Assembly (NCBI GenBank): GCA_001596155.1
Contig: CP014771.1
Coordinates: 4,464,001-4,528,000 of the forward strand
Source of the DNA: Hymenobacter psoromatis
GTDB lineage: Bacteria; Bacteroidota; Bacteroidia; Cytophagales; Hymenobacteraceae
Length of the DNA stretch: 64,000 nt
Direction of reading: 5' to 3'
The notes under the pieces were generated by a model, which did no database searches, was not told where the DNA came from, and saw nothing but the letters and a program-made list of their open reading frames with translations. The position numbers and the translations under genes were made by a program. This document shows positions 1-9,544 of this stretch, one piece after another (the first letter of the stretch is position 1; every line of letters starts with the position of its first letter).

Positions 1-401
1 ATGGCCCGCCCAAACAGCACCAGCGGCACGAAATACACGAACGTTTCCACCAGCAGGTCGCCCAGGCTACAGCCGCTGCCGCAGTGCAGGGCACCCACCA
101 CCACGCTTTGCCAGAAGGGTTTTTGGGGACCCATAGCCGGCTGGCCGCCCGGCTTTTCAGCCATTGGCCCATCCGGCATGTCTGGCATAGCGGGCTGCTT
201 GTCGTGGGCTGGCCGGGCCATTGGGCGGCCCAGCCGGTAGTAGGCCCACAGGCCCAGCGGCCCCGCATAGAGCGGCGTCAGCACCCACACGTAGTTCATA
301 ATCCACATGCGCTGCCGATGCCCGGTCAAAATATCAAGGGCCACGATGGCCACGCACAACAGCGCGACAACCAAGGAAATAACGGCGATAGTAAGGAGCA
401 T
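1..401 (-). CDS. DUF4396 domain protein (3' end cut by window edge)
   Basis: The open frame runs from an ATG at 401 to the left edge with no stop, giving 133 visible residues. The N-terminal half has two hydrophobic segments (about residues 2-20 and 33-48) separated by a short basic loop with HRQRMW. A Met/Pro-rich hydrophilic linker follows, then the motif HCGSGCSLGD near residues 110-120. That His-Cys-Gly-x-Gly-Cys motif heading a hydrophobic segment is typical of DUF4396 membrane proteins. The function of the family is not established; the His/Cys motif and Met-rich linker could bind metal, which is inference. The C-terminal membrane segments lie outside the window. Confidence 0.75.
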   Translation of the reverse strand, partial: MLLTIAVISLVVALLCVAIVALDILTGHRQRMWIMNYVWVLTPLYAGPLGLWAYYRLGRPMARPAHDKQPAMPDMPDGPMAEKPGGQPAMGPQKPFWQSVVVGALHCGSGCSLGDLLVETFVYFVPLVLFGRA

Positions 402-533
402 AGTGCCAGGTGCGCGGCCTAAGCGTGCGCCGCGGTTTCTGATACGCAGCGCGGACGGGCGCGGCGGCCTGGCCGGCAAATACGCCAAAAAACTATGCGG
501 GGCCGGCCCAGATTCTGCACCGTCGGCGTGCGG

Positions 534-602
534 CTACGCCAGCAGCTCGTAGCCCACGCCGCGCACGTTCACGATGAGTACCTGCTCAATCAAAAACGAC
601 TA
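534..602 (-). pseudogene. C-terminal remnant of an OmpR/PhoB-type response regulator
   Basis: Between an in-frame stop at 602-600 and a stop at 536-534 the minus strand encodes a 21-residue piece ending EQVLIVNVRGVGYELLA. This matches the last beta-hairpin of OmpR/PhoB winged-helix regulators (consensus I-x-T-V-R-G-V-G-Y-x-L near the C-terminus). Nothing upstream in any frame continues the domain: the sequence switches at about 603 to an unrelated fragment on the other strand. It is best read as the surviving tail of a deleted regulator gene. The match is short, so confidence is moderate. Confidence 0.5.
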
Positions 603-611
603 TTGCTACGT

Positions 612-694
612 GCCTGGAAGTCGTGCGCAGCCAGGTGCTCCCGCGCTACCTGCTGCTGAGCTTCACCTACCAGCTGCGCAGCTTCGGCAAGTGA
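612..694 (+). pseudogene. C-terminal remnant of an outer-membrane beta-barrel / TonB-dependent receptor
   Basis: The frame ending in TGA at 692-694 encodes about 27 residues ending RYLLLSFTYQLRSFGK. The alternating hydrophobic strand and the ending S-F-T-Y-x-L-R-x-F are typical of the last strand of Bacteroidota TonB-dependent receptors or other barrel proteins. The frame has no start codon or upstream barrel sequence; it abuts the response-regulator remnant on the opposite strand. The two tails together suggest a deletion that fused the ends of two convergent genes. Confidence 0.5.
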
Positions 695-703
695 TAATGT
701 GAC

Positions 704-3085
704 TTAGAAGGGGTAGCCGATGGCCAGGTTCAGGCGGCCGCTTTTGTCGTCGGGCGTGCCGTAGTTGGCGCGCAGCGGGATGGCATAGTCGAAGCGAATG
801 ACGAAAAATTGCACGTCGATGCGCAGGCCTACCCCCGTGCCCACGGCCAGTTGCTTGAGGGCCTGGCTAGCCACGAACTGCCCGCCCGGCCGCTGCGGGT
901 CATTGTTCACGAGCCAGATATTGCCCGCGTCCATAAAAATCGCGCCTTTCACGTAGGGAAACAGGTCCTGGCGATACTCGATATTACCCTCCAGGCGCAG
1001 GTCGCCCACCTGGTCGTAGTAGCTGTTCACGATGTCGGTGCCGGTGGGCTTATAGGAGCCCGGCCCAATCTGGCGTGCCGCGAAAGCCCGGATGGAGTTG
1101 GGGCCGCCGATGCCATACTGCCGCAAATACGGTAGCGAGCCACCACCCGAATTGCCGTAGGGCAGGCCTACCCCTATCTGCAAGCGCCCCACGAGGCGGT
1201 CGCCCGACGTTGACTTGGGGCTGATGCGGTAGTACTCACGCAGCTCCAGGTCGAACTTGGCGTATTGGGCAAATGGCTGGCCCGCAATGGTATACTTCTC
1301 GGTAGCGGTTTTGCTGCCCACCACCGCGCCGCTGACGGCGTTGGCGATGTTGCCGCTCACCTCGGCCATGCCCTGAAAGAAAATCTGCTGCCGACGTTTT
1401 TCCAACACCTGCTGGTTGTAGGTATAGCGATACGAAGAAGCCAGGATGAACTGCGACTGATAGGCTTGGCGCAGAAAGGGCTTAGCCTTCAGCACTGAAT
1501 CGAACGCCGCGGTGCTGGTGAAGGCGTTGTACTCAACGTCAATTAGCTTGATTTCCTGCTCGTTGGTAATCTTGGTTTTCCAGCTGTAGCCGTAGTTGGC
1601 CGTGTAGCTGGTGGTGCTGAAGTAGCCCGAGCGCGCCACGTACCGAATACCCGCCCCGAAATTGGTGCGCGGCTGAAAGTCAGAATTGACTAGGCGCGGG
1701 TTCAGAAACGGCAGCTGCGGCACGATAAGCCGGGGCACAATCAGCTTGGCGTCAAGGCCAAACTCGGTCGAGATGAGGCCCGTGTTGTTGCGGCTTTCGG
1801 CCCCGGCGGGCGCGCGGGTCTGGGTTTCGTACGAGGCTACCCCGTTGATAAGCAGCTGCTCGGCCCCGCGCAGCGCCGAGCGGTTGCGGAACGTAATGTT
1901 CAGGCCCGGCCCCGTAAAGCCGTTGCTCTTGCTCACCAGCTGCACTTCGGCCCGCAGGCTTTTCTTCTTGAGCTGCGTCATCCGAATGTCGGAATCGAGG
2001 CGCGCCCGCCCGGCCGAATCGCCGGCCGCCGAGGGCGAAAACTTGATTTCGACGAAGCGAAACGTGCCCAGGCTCATCAGGCGCGAGAGCGTCTGGTCGC
2101 GGCGGCGCTGCCGAAATAGGCTATCCGGGTACAGGAACACGGCCCGCGTAATGGCCCGCGCCTTAAACATGGTTTCGTCGGGGTAGTACAGAAACTTCTG
2201 GTAGTGAATTGGTTTCCGCTTCACCGTGTCGGTTAGGATATAGTCGGTGTTCAGGCTCACCGTTTTTAGCCAGTAGGGCTGGGTAGCCTTGGCAGGCGCT
2301 TCGGCCTTCACTTTGTAATGCACATTCACCTGGCCGTCGAGCGTGCTGTCAACCTGAAACAGAATGTAGTTAGGGTTGAAATAATAATAGCCTTTGTTCT
2401 TGAGAGCCAGGTCGATGCGCACCCGCTCGTTGGTCAGCACGTCGAGGTCATACGGGTCACCCACCTGGAGCAGGCTCTCGGGCTGGGTAGCCCGGATGGC
2501 CGCGTCGATGAGCGTGTCGCGGGCCGGAAAGTGAATTTCCTTAATTAAATATTGCTGGCCAGGCGTGGCGGTGTAGTTGACCTGCGCCGTTTTGTCCTTG
2601 GTCACCACCTCGCTGCTGACCGCACCCTTGAAATAGCCCCGGTTATTGAGGCGGTTGACCATCAAATCGCGGGTGGCGCCAATCTTCACCTGGCTCAGCA
2701 CCACCGGTGCCTCGCCCAGCTTGCCAGCCAGAAAGTGCCCGATGCCCTTGGTTTTGCCTACCCCCAGGTGCCAGAAGAATATCTTGGGCCGCAGCCCCAG
2801 AAACGAGAAGTTGGGCTGGGGCCGCAGCACGCTCGTGAGCTCGGTTTGCAAGGCGCTGGCGTTGCTGAGCTTGGTGGGCGATTTGATGGTCACCTTGCTC
2901 CCCGTGTACAGCTTCTGGCCCGCTGGCACGTAGCGCAGCCCCGAGCAGCCGACTAAAAATAAATTAAAAATTAAAAATGATAAATTAAAAATTCTCCACT
3001 GGGAGGCCCGCGGGCGCACCCATCCTGCCCGGCTGAGTATGCGGTTCGTCAACTCGTTTGGTATCGGTAAATCGTTGTGCCTCAT
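704..3085 (-). CDS. TamA/BamA-family outer-membrane lipoprotein
   Basis: A 793-residue Omp85-superfamily protein. An N-terminal segment with a lipobox (LFLVGC, Cys47) is followed by POTRA-like repeats (about residues 55-300; for example KGIGHFLAGKLGEAPVVL and NRLNNRGYFKGAV). The second half is a beta-barrel ending in NLAIGYPF with the conserved region GGPNSIRAFAARQIGPG near residue 640. Family knowledge: TamA pairs with TamB to help build the outer membrane or move lipid. It lies 42 bp after tamB on the same strand, which supports the pairing. The hydrophobic core of the signal segment (about residues 32-45) is encoded by an AT-rich inverted-repeat arm. The ATG at 3085 is the only start that includes the lipobox. 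Confidence 0.85.
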   Translation of the reverse strand: MRHNDLPIPNELTNRILSRAGWVRPRASQWRIFNLSFLIFNLFLVGCSGLRYVPAGQKLYTGSKVTIKSPTKLSNASALQTELTSVLRPQPNFSFLGLRPKIFFWHLGVGKTKGIGHFLAGKLGEAPVVLSQVKIGATRDLMVNRLNNRGYFKGAVSSEVVTKDKTAQVNYTATPGQQYLIKEIHFPARDTLIDAAIRATQPESLLQVGDPYDLDVLTNERVRIDLALKNKGYYYFNPNYILFQVDSTLDGQVNVHYKVKAEAPAKATQPYWLKTVSLNTDYILTDTVKRKPIHYQKFLYYPDETMFKARAITRAVFLYPDSLFRQRRRDQTLSRLMSLGTFRFVEIKFSPSAAGDSAGRARLDSDIRMTQLKKKSLRAEVQLVSKSNGFTGPGLNITFRNRSALRGAEQLLINGVASYETQTRAPAGAESRNNTGLISTEFGLDAKLIVPRLIVPQLPFLNPRLVNSDFQPRTNFGAGIRYVARSGYFSTTSYTANYGYSWKTKITNEQEIKLIDVEYNAFTSTAAFDSVLKAKPFLRQAYQSQFILASSYRYTYNQQVLEKRRQQIFFQGMAEVSGNIANAVSGAVVGSKTATEKYTIAGQPFAQYAKFDLELREYYRISPKSTSGDRLVGRLQIGVGLPYGNSGGGSLPYLRQYGIGGPNSIRAFAARQIGPGSYKPTGTDIVNSYYDQVGDLRLEGNIEYRQDLFPYVKGAIFMDAGNIWLVNNDPQRPGGQFVASQALKQLAVGTGVGLRIDVQFFVIRFDYAIPLRANYGTPDDKSGRLNLAIGYPF

Positions 3086-3138
3086 GCTAATAAAAATTAC
3101 CTCTCGATAATTTTTAAGTTATCATTTTTAATTTTTAC
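2966..3138. repeat. AT-rich inverted repeat at the tamB/tamA junction
   Basis: Plus-strand 2966-2993 and minus-strand 3138-3109 carry nearly the same AT-rich word, built on AATTAAAAATGATAA and TTAAAAATT. The right arm begins at the tamB stop codon (3128-3130). The left arm lies inside the tamA reading frame. The roughly 110-bp loop holds the tamA start codon. Confidence 0.6.
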
Positions 3139-6100
3139 TTTTCTTCGTCGTGTCCACGCGCACTGCGCCGTTGGCGGCGGCCGTCGAGTCGGCCAGGTGC
3201 TGGTCGCGGCGCTTCTGCTCCTCGGCGTCCAGCTTATCCTGCTTGCGGTTCTGGCGGCTCTTGTCTTTCACCTCGCGGCTCACCTTCGCAAACAGCTCCT
3301 GGAAATTGTTGTACTCGCGCTGATACACCAGCGAAGCGCCGGTGCGCACGATGGCCCCGTCGATGTCTTCGTAAGAGTTCTGCCGGAAGGCCCGCAGGCG
3401 CAGGCGGCCATCGGCCAGCAGCGTGTATTCGAGGCTGATATCGCCCGCGAAGTTGCTGGCCGCGCTGCTACCCTGGGTGGCCTGCGTGCCATTGCCGCCG
3501 CTCAGCGGCACGTCGGTGCCCAGGCGCACGGTGAGGCGGTTGTTGAGCAGCTGGCGGCGCACGGCCACGTTGAGGTCGGTGCGGCCCTGGGCCGAGCCGC
3601 TGCTGTAGTCGGCCTGGTTGGTCACGCCCAGGTCGAGGCCCAGGCCCGCCAAATATTTGCCGGTCAGGTTCTGCAACTGGTCGGTCAGCACCTGGCTCAC
3701 CGAGCCGCGCAGCTGGCTGGCCACGATGCTCTCGCCGGCCGTCGTCGCAAACGGGTTTTGCTGCACGAAGCGCCCTAGCACGAGCAGCGAGAACACCTGC
3801 TTGCTCATGTCCGAGGTATTGTTGGGTAGGCGCAGCTGCGCCAGTCGGGCTTCCACCTCGCCGCCGAGGGCACCCTTCTGGTCATCGGGCAGCGTAATGT
3901 CAAAGCCAATGGTCGGTTTGCTCAGCTGGTCCGTAACCTTGAGCAGTACATTGAAGGGTAGGGCATTGCGCGACAACGTAGTCGCCGTGGGGTCGTTGCT
4001 GCCCTGGCCGGCCAGCAGGTCCGACGGCGCTGCCTTCACCTTATAAATAGCGGTAATATTGAGGTCGGCATTATACGGGTCGCCGTTCCAGCTCACCGAC
4101 GAGCCGCGGGCAATAATAAACTCCCTGGTTACCAGGCCGTAGAGCGAGAGCTTATACTTGCCCCGGCGCACATCGAGGCGGCCGGTCAGGGTGAGGTTGC
4201 CGCTCGCGTCGAGGGTAGTGGTGAGGGTGCCCGCGGCCCGCACGCGCAGGTTGTCGCCGCTCACCGGGTCCACGATAAACGTGAAGGGCGTGTCGTCATT
4301 AATGGTAATGCGCGCCGTTATGTCGTAGCCAATGGCGCTGGTATTGGCCGAGTCGGCGACCGCTTTTTTGGCCCGCAGCGAGTCGGGTAGGCTAAAGTCA
4401 ACGAATTGCACGATGCCTTCGCGGGCCACCACACTGGGGTCAGCAGATGGGTTTTCCACCGTCAGGTCCGAACCCTTAGCCACCGTGGCCACCACATTGA
4501 TTTTTATCAGCGACAGCGGCCCGGTCAGGCGCGTGTCCGAGTCCACCACCAGGCGGCCGTAGTAGAGTGTGTTGTTTTGGCTGCGCTTGCTCTTCACGGC
4601 CAGGAACTTGTCGGTCGTCACGCGCAGGTCGAAGGCATAGTTCAGCAGGTCGGGCGTCAGCAAGTAGCCGTTAGCCACCGCCTTGTTGCCTGCCGAGTCC
4701 AGCACCGTGAAGTTGTTGAAGGCGATGCCTTTCTCGTCAAACGTCACGGGCTGGCTCACCAGCCGGAACGGCGCGCCAAGCTGCGGCACCACAAAGCCGG
4801 CATCGGCCGACGTCATGAGCGTGCCGCGCACCTTGGGCGCGCTGGTCGTGCCGGCCAGCGTCAGCTGCCCGCTCAAGAAGCCCTTGCCCTGGCTCAGCTG
4901 CCCGGCCGAGAACGGCTCGGCTGTTTTCAGATTGAGCCGCGCCACGTCCACCACGAAATCGAGGGGGGTAGCGCCGGTGGTGCGGTAGGCACCCTTCACG
5001 GTTACATCGTTGCCGCCGCCGCCGGTGAGGCGGGCCGTCACGTCGTAGCGGTCGGCCACGGGGTTGTTGGCTTGCAGCGCCAGGTCGCCCAGCACCACTT
5101 TGCTATACAGCAAGTCCTTGATGGTCAGGTTGGCCGTGAATGCCTGCTTCTTCGTGCCCAGGCCCCGCACCACGGCCTCCCCGTTGAGCTTGCCGCCCAG
5201 CGTGGAATCGGGTTGGCCAATGGCCTTGCTCACGATGCCCAGGTCGAATTGCTCGAAGCGCACGGCCAGCGGCGAAGTGTTCAGGGCCGGGTTCTGGCTC
5301 TGCACCACCAGGGCCGACGAGCCGTTGCTCAAGCGCAGCGCATTCGCCACGATGGTGCCATCGGCGTTGTAGCGCACGTAGTTGCCCGCGCCGGCCGTCC
5401 ACTTGTCGTAGTTGATAATCTGGTCAGGAGCCGCCACAAACTGGTAGGCATCATGCCCGTTTTGCTCCAGTGCCTCCACCGTGCCGGCCAGCGCCAGCCG
5501 TTCGCGGTTGCTGCTATCGCCCAGGATGGCCGCGCGGGCGTGGATGAGGTTGTTGGCCAGAAAGCCCACTACGCTAGGCCGGCGCAGGTGCAGCGACGTA
5601 TCCTGCGCGGCCTGAGCCAGGTGCAGGTCGTAGTTGAGCTGCTGCGCGTTCGAACCCACGTTAAGCCGCAGCGAATCGAGCTTATAATTCTGATAGCGAA
5701 TAACCGGAATGCTGGTCTGGGCCGTGAGGCGGGCGGCGGCGCGGCTGTAGTCGCCGGCCAGCGTGAAGGGCGAAATGCGCTTCAATCCCTTCACCAGCTT
5801 GGTCAGCAGGGTAGTCTTTTTCACCTGCAGCGAGTAGGTGAAGTGCCGGTCCGCGCTCGCATTCTTAAAAGGCTTAACGCCGTCGAGCTTGAAGTAGCGG
5901 CTCACGTGCTGCTGCAATTCCGTGGCCAGGTCGCCGAGATGCACGTTGCCATCGAGGTTCACGTCGGCCACGTTCGAGCGGAACGTAACGGCCGTGCGCG
6001 TGGCGTTCTGCACGATGCGCCCACGCACCGAATCCAATGCAATCGGCAAGCTGTCTTTAATAATAACCAGCTTGCTGCCGCTAAACGTGCCGTTAATCGT

Positions 6101-8350
6101 ATTCAGCCCCGAGCCACTGATGCTGGCCTGCAAGTCGCCCTGAATGCGCAGGTCGCCGCCGGTGTAGAAGCCGAGCTTGGTTAGGTTCACGCCGCGCAGG
6201 TTCAGTGAGGTCACCTGGTAGGTCGGGTTGTTGGCGTCGCGCAGGTTCACCACCGCGTTCAAATCCAGGTTGAGATTAGGGTCGCTCTTGCTGCTGGCCG
6301 CGATGGTGTATTTGCCCCGGTCAATACCCACCGAAGTAGTCACGCCGTGGTAGGTATAGCCGTTATAGCGCGCACTCTGAATGTTGGCCGACAGCTTGCC
6401 CACCAACGTGTTAGGGTCCTGCAAGTTACCCACCGCGTCAATGCGCCCCGTGCCCGTAATCGTGCCAATGGTCGGGTTTTTCAGCAGCTTGCCCGCGTCG
6501 AAGTCTTGCACCGCAAAAGTGCCCACCAGCGGCTGCTGCCCATTGGCCTGCTTGGCCCCCAGCTTACCATTAAATGCCACGTTGCCATACGTCGAGCGCA
6601 GCTTCAGATTAGTATCAAACGCCAGCGTCGTGGGCCGGCCCTTAAAGGTGCCGCTCAGCGAGAGGGTAGGGGGTAGGCTGATATTGCCGGGCACCGTGCC
6701 TTTGGGCAGCACGCTCAGCAAGTCGGCGCGGGTAGTGCTGAAGCGTTGAATATCCAGGTCCACGAACAGCCGCCCATCCACGTTGGGCAGGCCCACCAGG
6801 TGCGCCCGCCGCGCCTGCACCACCGTGTTGCGCAGCCCCACGAAGTCAAAATTTCGAATCAGCAAATCGCCCAGCCGGCCGGTCACCAGCCCGCTCAGCA
6901 GCACGCTCTGGTCCGGGCCGGTGGTAAAGGGGGGGGTAGTAGCCAGGCCCGGCACCAGGTACAAAATGTCGCGGAAGCCCAGCCGCGTATCGCGCAGGTC
7001 GCCGGCCAGGCCCAGGTTGGGCAGGTCGTCGGCAATGCCGCCCAGGCTTTTGTAATGGATGGCCAGGCTGCGCTTGATGCGCGAGTTGGGCGTAATCAGC
7101 TCCAGGCTATCCAGCTTGATATCAGTCGAATCATATACTACGTTGGCCCGCGCCGACGTAATGGCGAAGCCGCTCTGGTCCTTGCCCGCCAGGTTGTCCA
7201 GCTTCACCGTCGTCAGGTTTTCGGTGAAGTTTAAATCCCGCGTGTTCAGCACCAAATTCGTGAAGTGCAGGTGGCTGTAGTCGAGCGCCGGGTAGCGGCT
7301 CTTCACCTTGGGGTCGTTAAAATTATCGAAGTTCACGGCCAGCCCGCTCACATCCGACTGCCCCAGCGTTACGCGCCAGGCCAGGGGGGTAGGGGCGGCT
7401 TTCTGGGCCGCATCGTTCACCTTGCGCACGGCCTCGGCGGGGTTGATAGCGCGCTGCGCCACCGGCACATCCTTGTTCTGGGCGTAGGCAAAAGTGGTGT
7501 TTTTCAGCGTCAGTTTGTCGAGGTCAATGCGTTCTTTGGCCAGGTCAATGTTCTTGGCCGTGACATCAGCCAGCCCAATGTGGGTATCGATAAACTGCGC
7601 CGACGGCTCATTCTTATACACAAACCCCACGTCCTCCAGCGTCGCCTTGTTCAGGCCAAAAGTCAAATCCAGCGGCTTGGTCGGTTCGGGGCTGGCCAGT
7701 TCGGGCGCGGTTTTGCTCTGCGCCATCCTAATAAAGCTGTGCCGCAGCGCCGCATTATCTACCTTATAAATGGAGTGGGTCACGTCCACCTCATCCATAT
7801 TCACCAGCAGGTCGCCAATTTTGGCGCGCAGGTCGGAACCTGCTACCTGGTCATTCTGCGTAAACAATAAATTATTGACGTGCAGCTTGCCAATGTTGTA
7901 TTTCAGGCTGGAGCTAGTCGTATCTACCGGCGCGGTAGGACTACTGAACGCCTTGATAATGAAGTCATAGTTAGTAACGCTGTCGGGCTCGGTGCGCGTC
8001 AGGCGCACGCGGCCGTTCTCCAGCTCCACGTCCTTGATATTGACCTGGCTGTGCAGCAGCGCGAAAATATCGATGCTCACGCCCAGGTGGCCCACGCTCA
8101 GCAGCGTGTCGCGCTGCTGGTCGGCCAGGTACACGTTGTCGAAATTAATAGCGTGCCGAAAGTCAGTCCGAAAAGTGCCTATGCGCACCTCCGTTTTGAG
8201 CTTATCGCGCAGGTAGCCTTCGGCCCGACGCGCCACAAAGTCCTGACCCGCTGGGAATTGCAAAAACACGACAACGCCAATCACGAGCAGCAGTACCAGC
8301 GCGATTAACCCCAAAATCACGTACAGAAAGCGGCGTAAGTAGACTGGCAC
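3128..8350 (-). CDS. tamB: Translocation and assembly module protein TamB
   Basis: A 1740-residue protein with one N-terminal membrane anchor (about residues 7-30, VILGLIALVLLLVIGVVVFL), then AsmA-like sequence rich in short beta-strands. The C-terminal TamB (DUF490) domain spans roughly residues 1300-1700 and includes LTGKYLAGLGLDLGVTNQ and VRRQLLNNRLTVRLGTDVP. The charged C-terminal tail ends in KKSKN. Family knowledge: TamB is a long periplasm-spanning hydrophobic-groove protein, implicated in lipid transport and outer-membrane biogenesis together with an Omp85 partner. The partner tamA follows directly, so the two are probably one operon. The minus strand carries TAGTTTTG at 8404-8397, a full match to the TAnnTTTG element, 47 bp before the ATG. 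Confidence 0.9.
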   Translation of the reverse strand: MPVYLRRFLYVILGLIALVLLLVIGVVVFLQFPAGQDFVARRAEGYLRDKLKTEVRIGTFRTDFRHAINFDNVYLADQQRDTLLSVGHLGVSIDIFALLHSQVNIKDVELENGRVRLTRTEPDSVTNYDFIIKAFSSPTAPVDTTSSSLKYNIGKLHVNNLLFTQNDQVAGSDLRAKIGDLLVNMDEVDVTHSIYKVDNAALRHSFIRMAQSKTAPELASPEPTKPLDLTFGLNKATLEDVGFVYKNEPSAQFIDTHIGLADVTAKNIDLAKERIDLDKLTLKNTTFAYAQNKDVPVAQRAINPAEAVRKVNDAAQKAAPTPLAWRVTLGQSDVSGLAVNFDNFNDPKVKSRYPALDYSHLHFTNLVLNTRDLNFTENLTTVKLDNLAGKDQSGFAITSARANVVYDSTDIKLDSLELITPNSRIKRSLAIHYKSLGGIADDLPNLGLAGDLRDTRLGFRDILYLVPGLATTPPFTTGPDQSVLLSGLVTGRLGDLLIRNFDFVGLRNTVVQARRAHLVGLPNVDGRLFVDLDIQRFSTTRADLLSVLPKGTVPGNISLPPTLSLSGTFKGRPTTLAFDTNLKLRSTYGNVAFNGKLGAKQANGQQPLVGTFAVQDFDAGKLLKNPTIGTITGTGRIDAVGNLQDPNTLVGKLSANIQSARYNGYTYHGVTTSVGIDRGKYTIAASSKSDPNLNLDLNAVVNLRDANNPTYQVTSLNLRGVNLTKLGFYTGGDLRIQGDLQASISGSGLNTINGTFSGSKLVIIKDSLPIALDSVRGRIVQNATRTAVTFRSNVADVNLDGNVHLGDLATELQQHVSRYFKLDGVKPFKNASADRHFTYSLQVKKTTLLTKLVKGLKRISPFTLAGDYSRAAARLTAQTSIPVIRYQNYKLDSLRLNVGSNAQQLNYDLHLAQAAQDTSLHLRRPSVVGFLANNLIHARAAILGDSSNRERLALAGTVEALEQNGHDAYQFVAAPDQIINYDKWTAGAGNYVRYNADGTIVANALRLSNGSSALVVQSQNPALNTSPLAVRFEQFDLGIVSKAIGQPDSTLGGKLNGEAVVRGLGTKKQAFTANLTIKDLLYSKVVLGDLALQANNPVADRYDVTARLTGGGGNDVTVKGAYRTTGATPLDFVVDVARLNLKTAEPFSAGQLSQGKGFLSGQLTLAGTTSAPKVRGTLMTSADAGFVVPQLGAPFRLVSQPVTFDEKGIAFNNFTVLDSAGNKAVANGYLLTPDLLNYAFDLRVTTDKFLAVKSKRSQNNTLYYGRLVVDSDTRLTGPLSLIKINVVATVAKGSDLTVENPSADPSVVAREGIVQFVDFSLPDSLRAKKAVADSANTSAIGYDITARITINDDTPFTFIVDPVSGDNLRVRAAGTLTTTLDASGNLTLTGRLDVRRGKYKLSLYGLVTREFIIARGSSVSWNGDPYNADLNITAIYKVKAAPSDLLAGQGSNDPTATTLSRNALPFNVLLKVTDQLSKPTIGFDITLPDDQKGALGGEVEARLAQLRLPNNTSDMSKQVFSLLVLGRFVQQNPFATTAGESIVASQLRGSVSQVLTDQLQNLTGKYLAGLGLDLGVTNQADYSSGSAQGRTDLNVAVRRQLLNNRLTVRLGTDVPLSGGNGTQATQGSSAASNFAGDISLEYTLLADGRLRLRAFRQNSYEDIDGAIVRTGASLVYQREYNNFQELFAKVSREVKDKSRQNRKQDKLDAEEQKRRDQHLADSTAAANGAVRVDTTKKSKN

Positions 8351-8396
8351 AGGCAGAAAATGCGTGAGTGAAGCCGGGCAAGGCTCGGTAAATAAA

Positions 8397-8404
8397 CAAA
8401 ACTA
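8397..8404 (-). promoter_or_regulatory. Candidate -7 element for tamB-tamA
   Basis: TAGTTTTG on the minus strand matches the Bacteroidota TAnnTTTG consensus and lies about 47 bp upstream of the tamB start. No good TTTG at the usual 19-20 base distance was found, so the assignment rests on the -7 element alone. Confidence 0.35.
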
Positions 8405-8561
8405 AGTCCTTCCAAACGGAAAAACGAGGGCGCGGGTTGGCCGGCAGTCGCGCAAGCGGACCCTTGCGAGCTTCACGCCAACGCGGGGGGTAGGGCTTTT
8501 GATATAGCCAGGATAGGCCGTGGCTGCCCCGCAAAACCGCCGCCGGCCGTTACTTTGCCTC

Positions 8562-9536
8562 ATGCAGCCCACCTCCGCCCCCGATTACCGCCCCCTCATT
8601 CGCCAGGCTTTTGCCGAGATGGAAAAAGTGGTGGTGGGCCAGCGGGCACTAGTCAGCCGCCTGCTCATCGGCGTGTTCACCGGCGGCCATATTCTGCTCG
8701 AAGGCGTGCCCGGCCTGGCCAAAACCCTCACCGTGAGCACGTTGGCCCAGGTGCTGCACCTGCATTTCCAGCGCGTGCAGTTCACGCCCGACCTGCTGCC
8801 CTCCGACCTCGTGGGCACCATGATTTACAACCAGAACCAGTCGGTATTCGAGGTCAAGAAAGGCCCCATCTTCGCTAACCTCGTGCTGGCTGACGAAATT
8901 AACCGCTCGCCCGCCAAGGTCCAGAGCGCCCTGCTCGAAGCCATGCAGGAAAACCAGGTCACCATCGGCGACCAGACCTATCAGCTCGACCGGCCTTTCC
9001 TGGTACTGGCCACGCAAAACCCAGTGGAACAAGAAGGTACCTACCCCCTGCCCGAGGCGCAGGTGGACCGCTTCATGCTGAAAGTGCACGTCGATTACCT
9101 CAAAAAAGCCGACGAGCTGGAGGTGATGCGCCGCATGGCCAACATGGGTTTCCAGGGCAACGTGCAGCCCGTGCTCACCAGGGAAGATATTTTTGGCATT
9201 CGCGACCAGATAAACCAGATTACGATTTCCGACACGCTCGAAAAATACCTCATCGAGCTGGTGTTTGCCACCCGCCGCCCCGCCGACTACGACCTGCCTG
9301 AGTTTGCGCAGGCCGTGCAGTTTGGGGCCAGCCCGCGCGCCAGCATCGCCCTGCACCGCGCCGCCCGCGCCGTGGCCTACCTCGACGGCCGCGACTACGT
9401 GCTGCCCGAAGACATCAAGGACGTAGCCCAGGATGTGCTAAATCATCGAATATTAATGACCTACGAGGCTGAGGCCGACGGCATCCGCACCCACGACCTC
9501 ATCGAAGCGATTCTGCGCAAGGTGCCGATTTCGTAG
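8562..9536 (+). CDS. MoxR-family AAA+ ATPase
   Basis: The product is 324 residues from the ATG at 8562 (MQPTSAPDYRPL). An upstream in-frame ATG at 8520 adds 14 residues with no family counterpart. Walker A is GVPGLAKT (about residues 45-52), Walker B is VLADEINRSP, and LATQNPVEQEGTYPLPEAQ carries sensor 1 and the typical MoxR signature. The C-terminal part is the AAA lid domain. Family knowledge: MoxR ATPases act as chaperones, often helping metal-cofactor insertion or activating VWA-domain partners, usually encoded beside them. Here the next genes are on the minus strand and no VWA/DUF58 gene follows, so the partner is unknown. It is divergent from tamB. Confidence 0.9.
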   Translation: MQPTSAPDYRPLIRQAFAEMEKVVVGQRALVSRLLIGVFTGGHILLEGVPGLAKTLTVSTLAQVLHLHFQRVQFTPDLLPSDLVGTMIYNQNQSVFEVKKGPIFANLVLADEINRSPAKVQSALLEAMQENQVTIGDQTYQLDRPFLVLATQNPVEQEGTYPLPEAQVDRFMLKVHVDYLKKADELEVMRRMANMGFQGNVQPVLTREDIFGIRDQINQITISDTLEKYLIELVFATRRPADYDLPEFAQAVQFGASPRASIALHRAARAVAYLDGRDYVLPEDIKDVAQDVLNHRILMTYEAEADGIRTHDLIEAILRKVPIS

Positions 9537-9544
9537 GGGGCGCG

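Noticed and set aside
4406..6184. 592-residue open frame antisense to tamB
   Set aside because: Shadow of a GC-rich gene: His/Gln/Val/Arg-rich, no domain, and tamB on the other strand is clearly real.
8550..8562. TACTTTG just before the MoxR start as a promoter
   Set aside because: It is one base short of TAnnTTTG, has no -33 partner, and would leave almost no leader.
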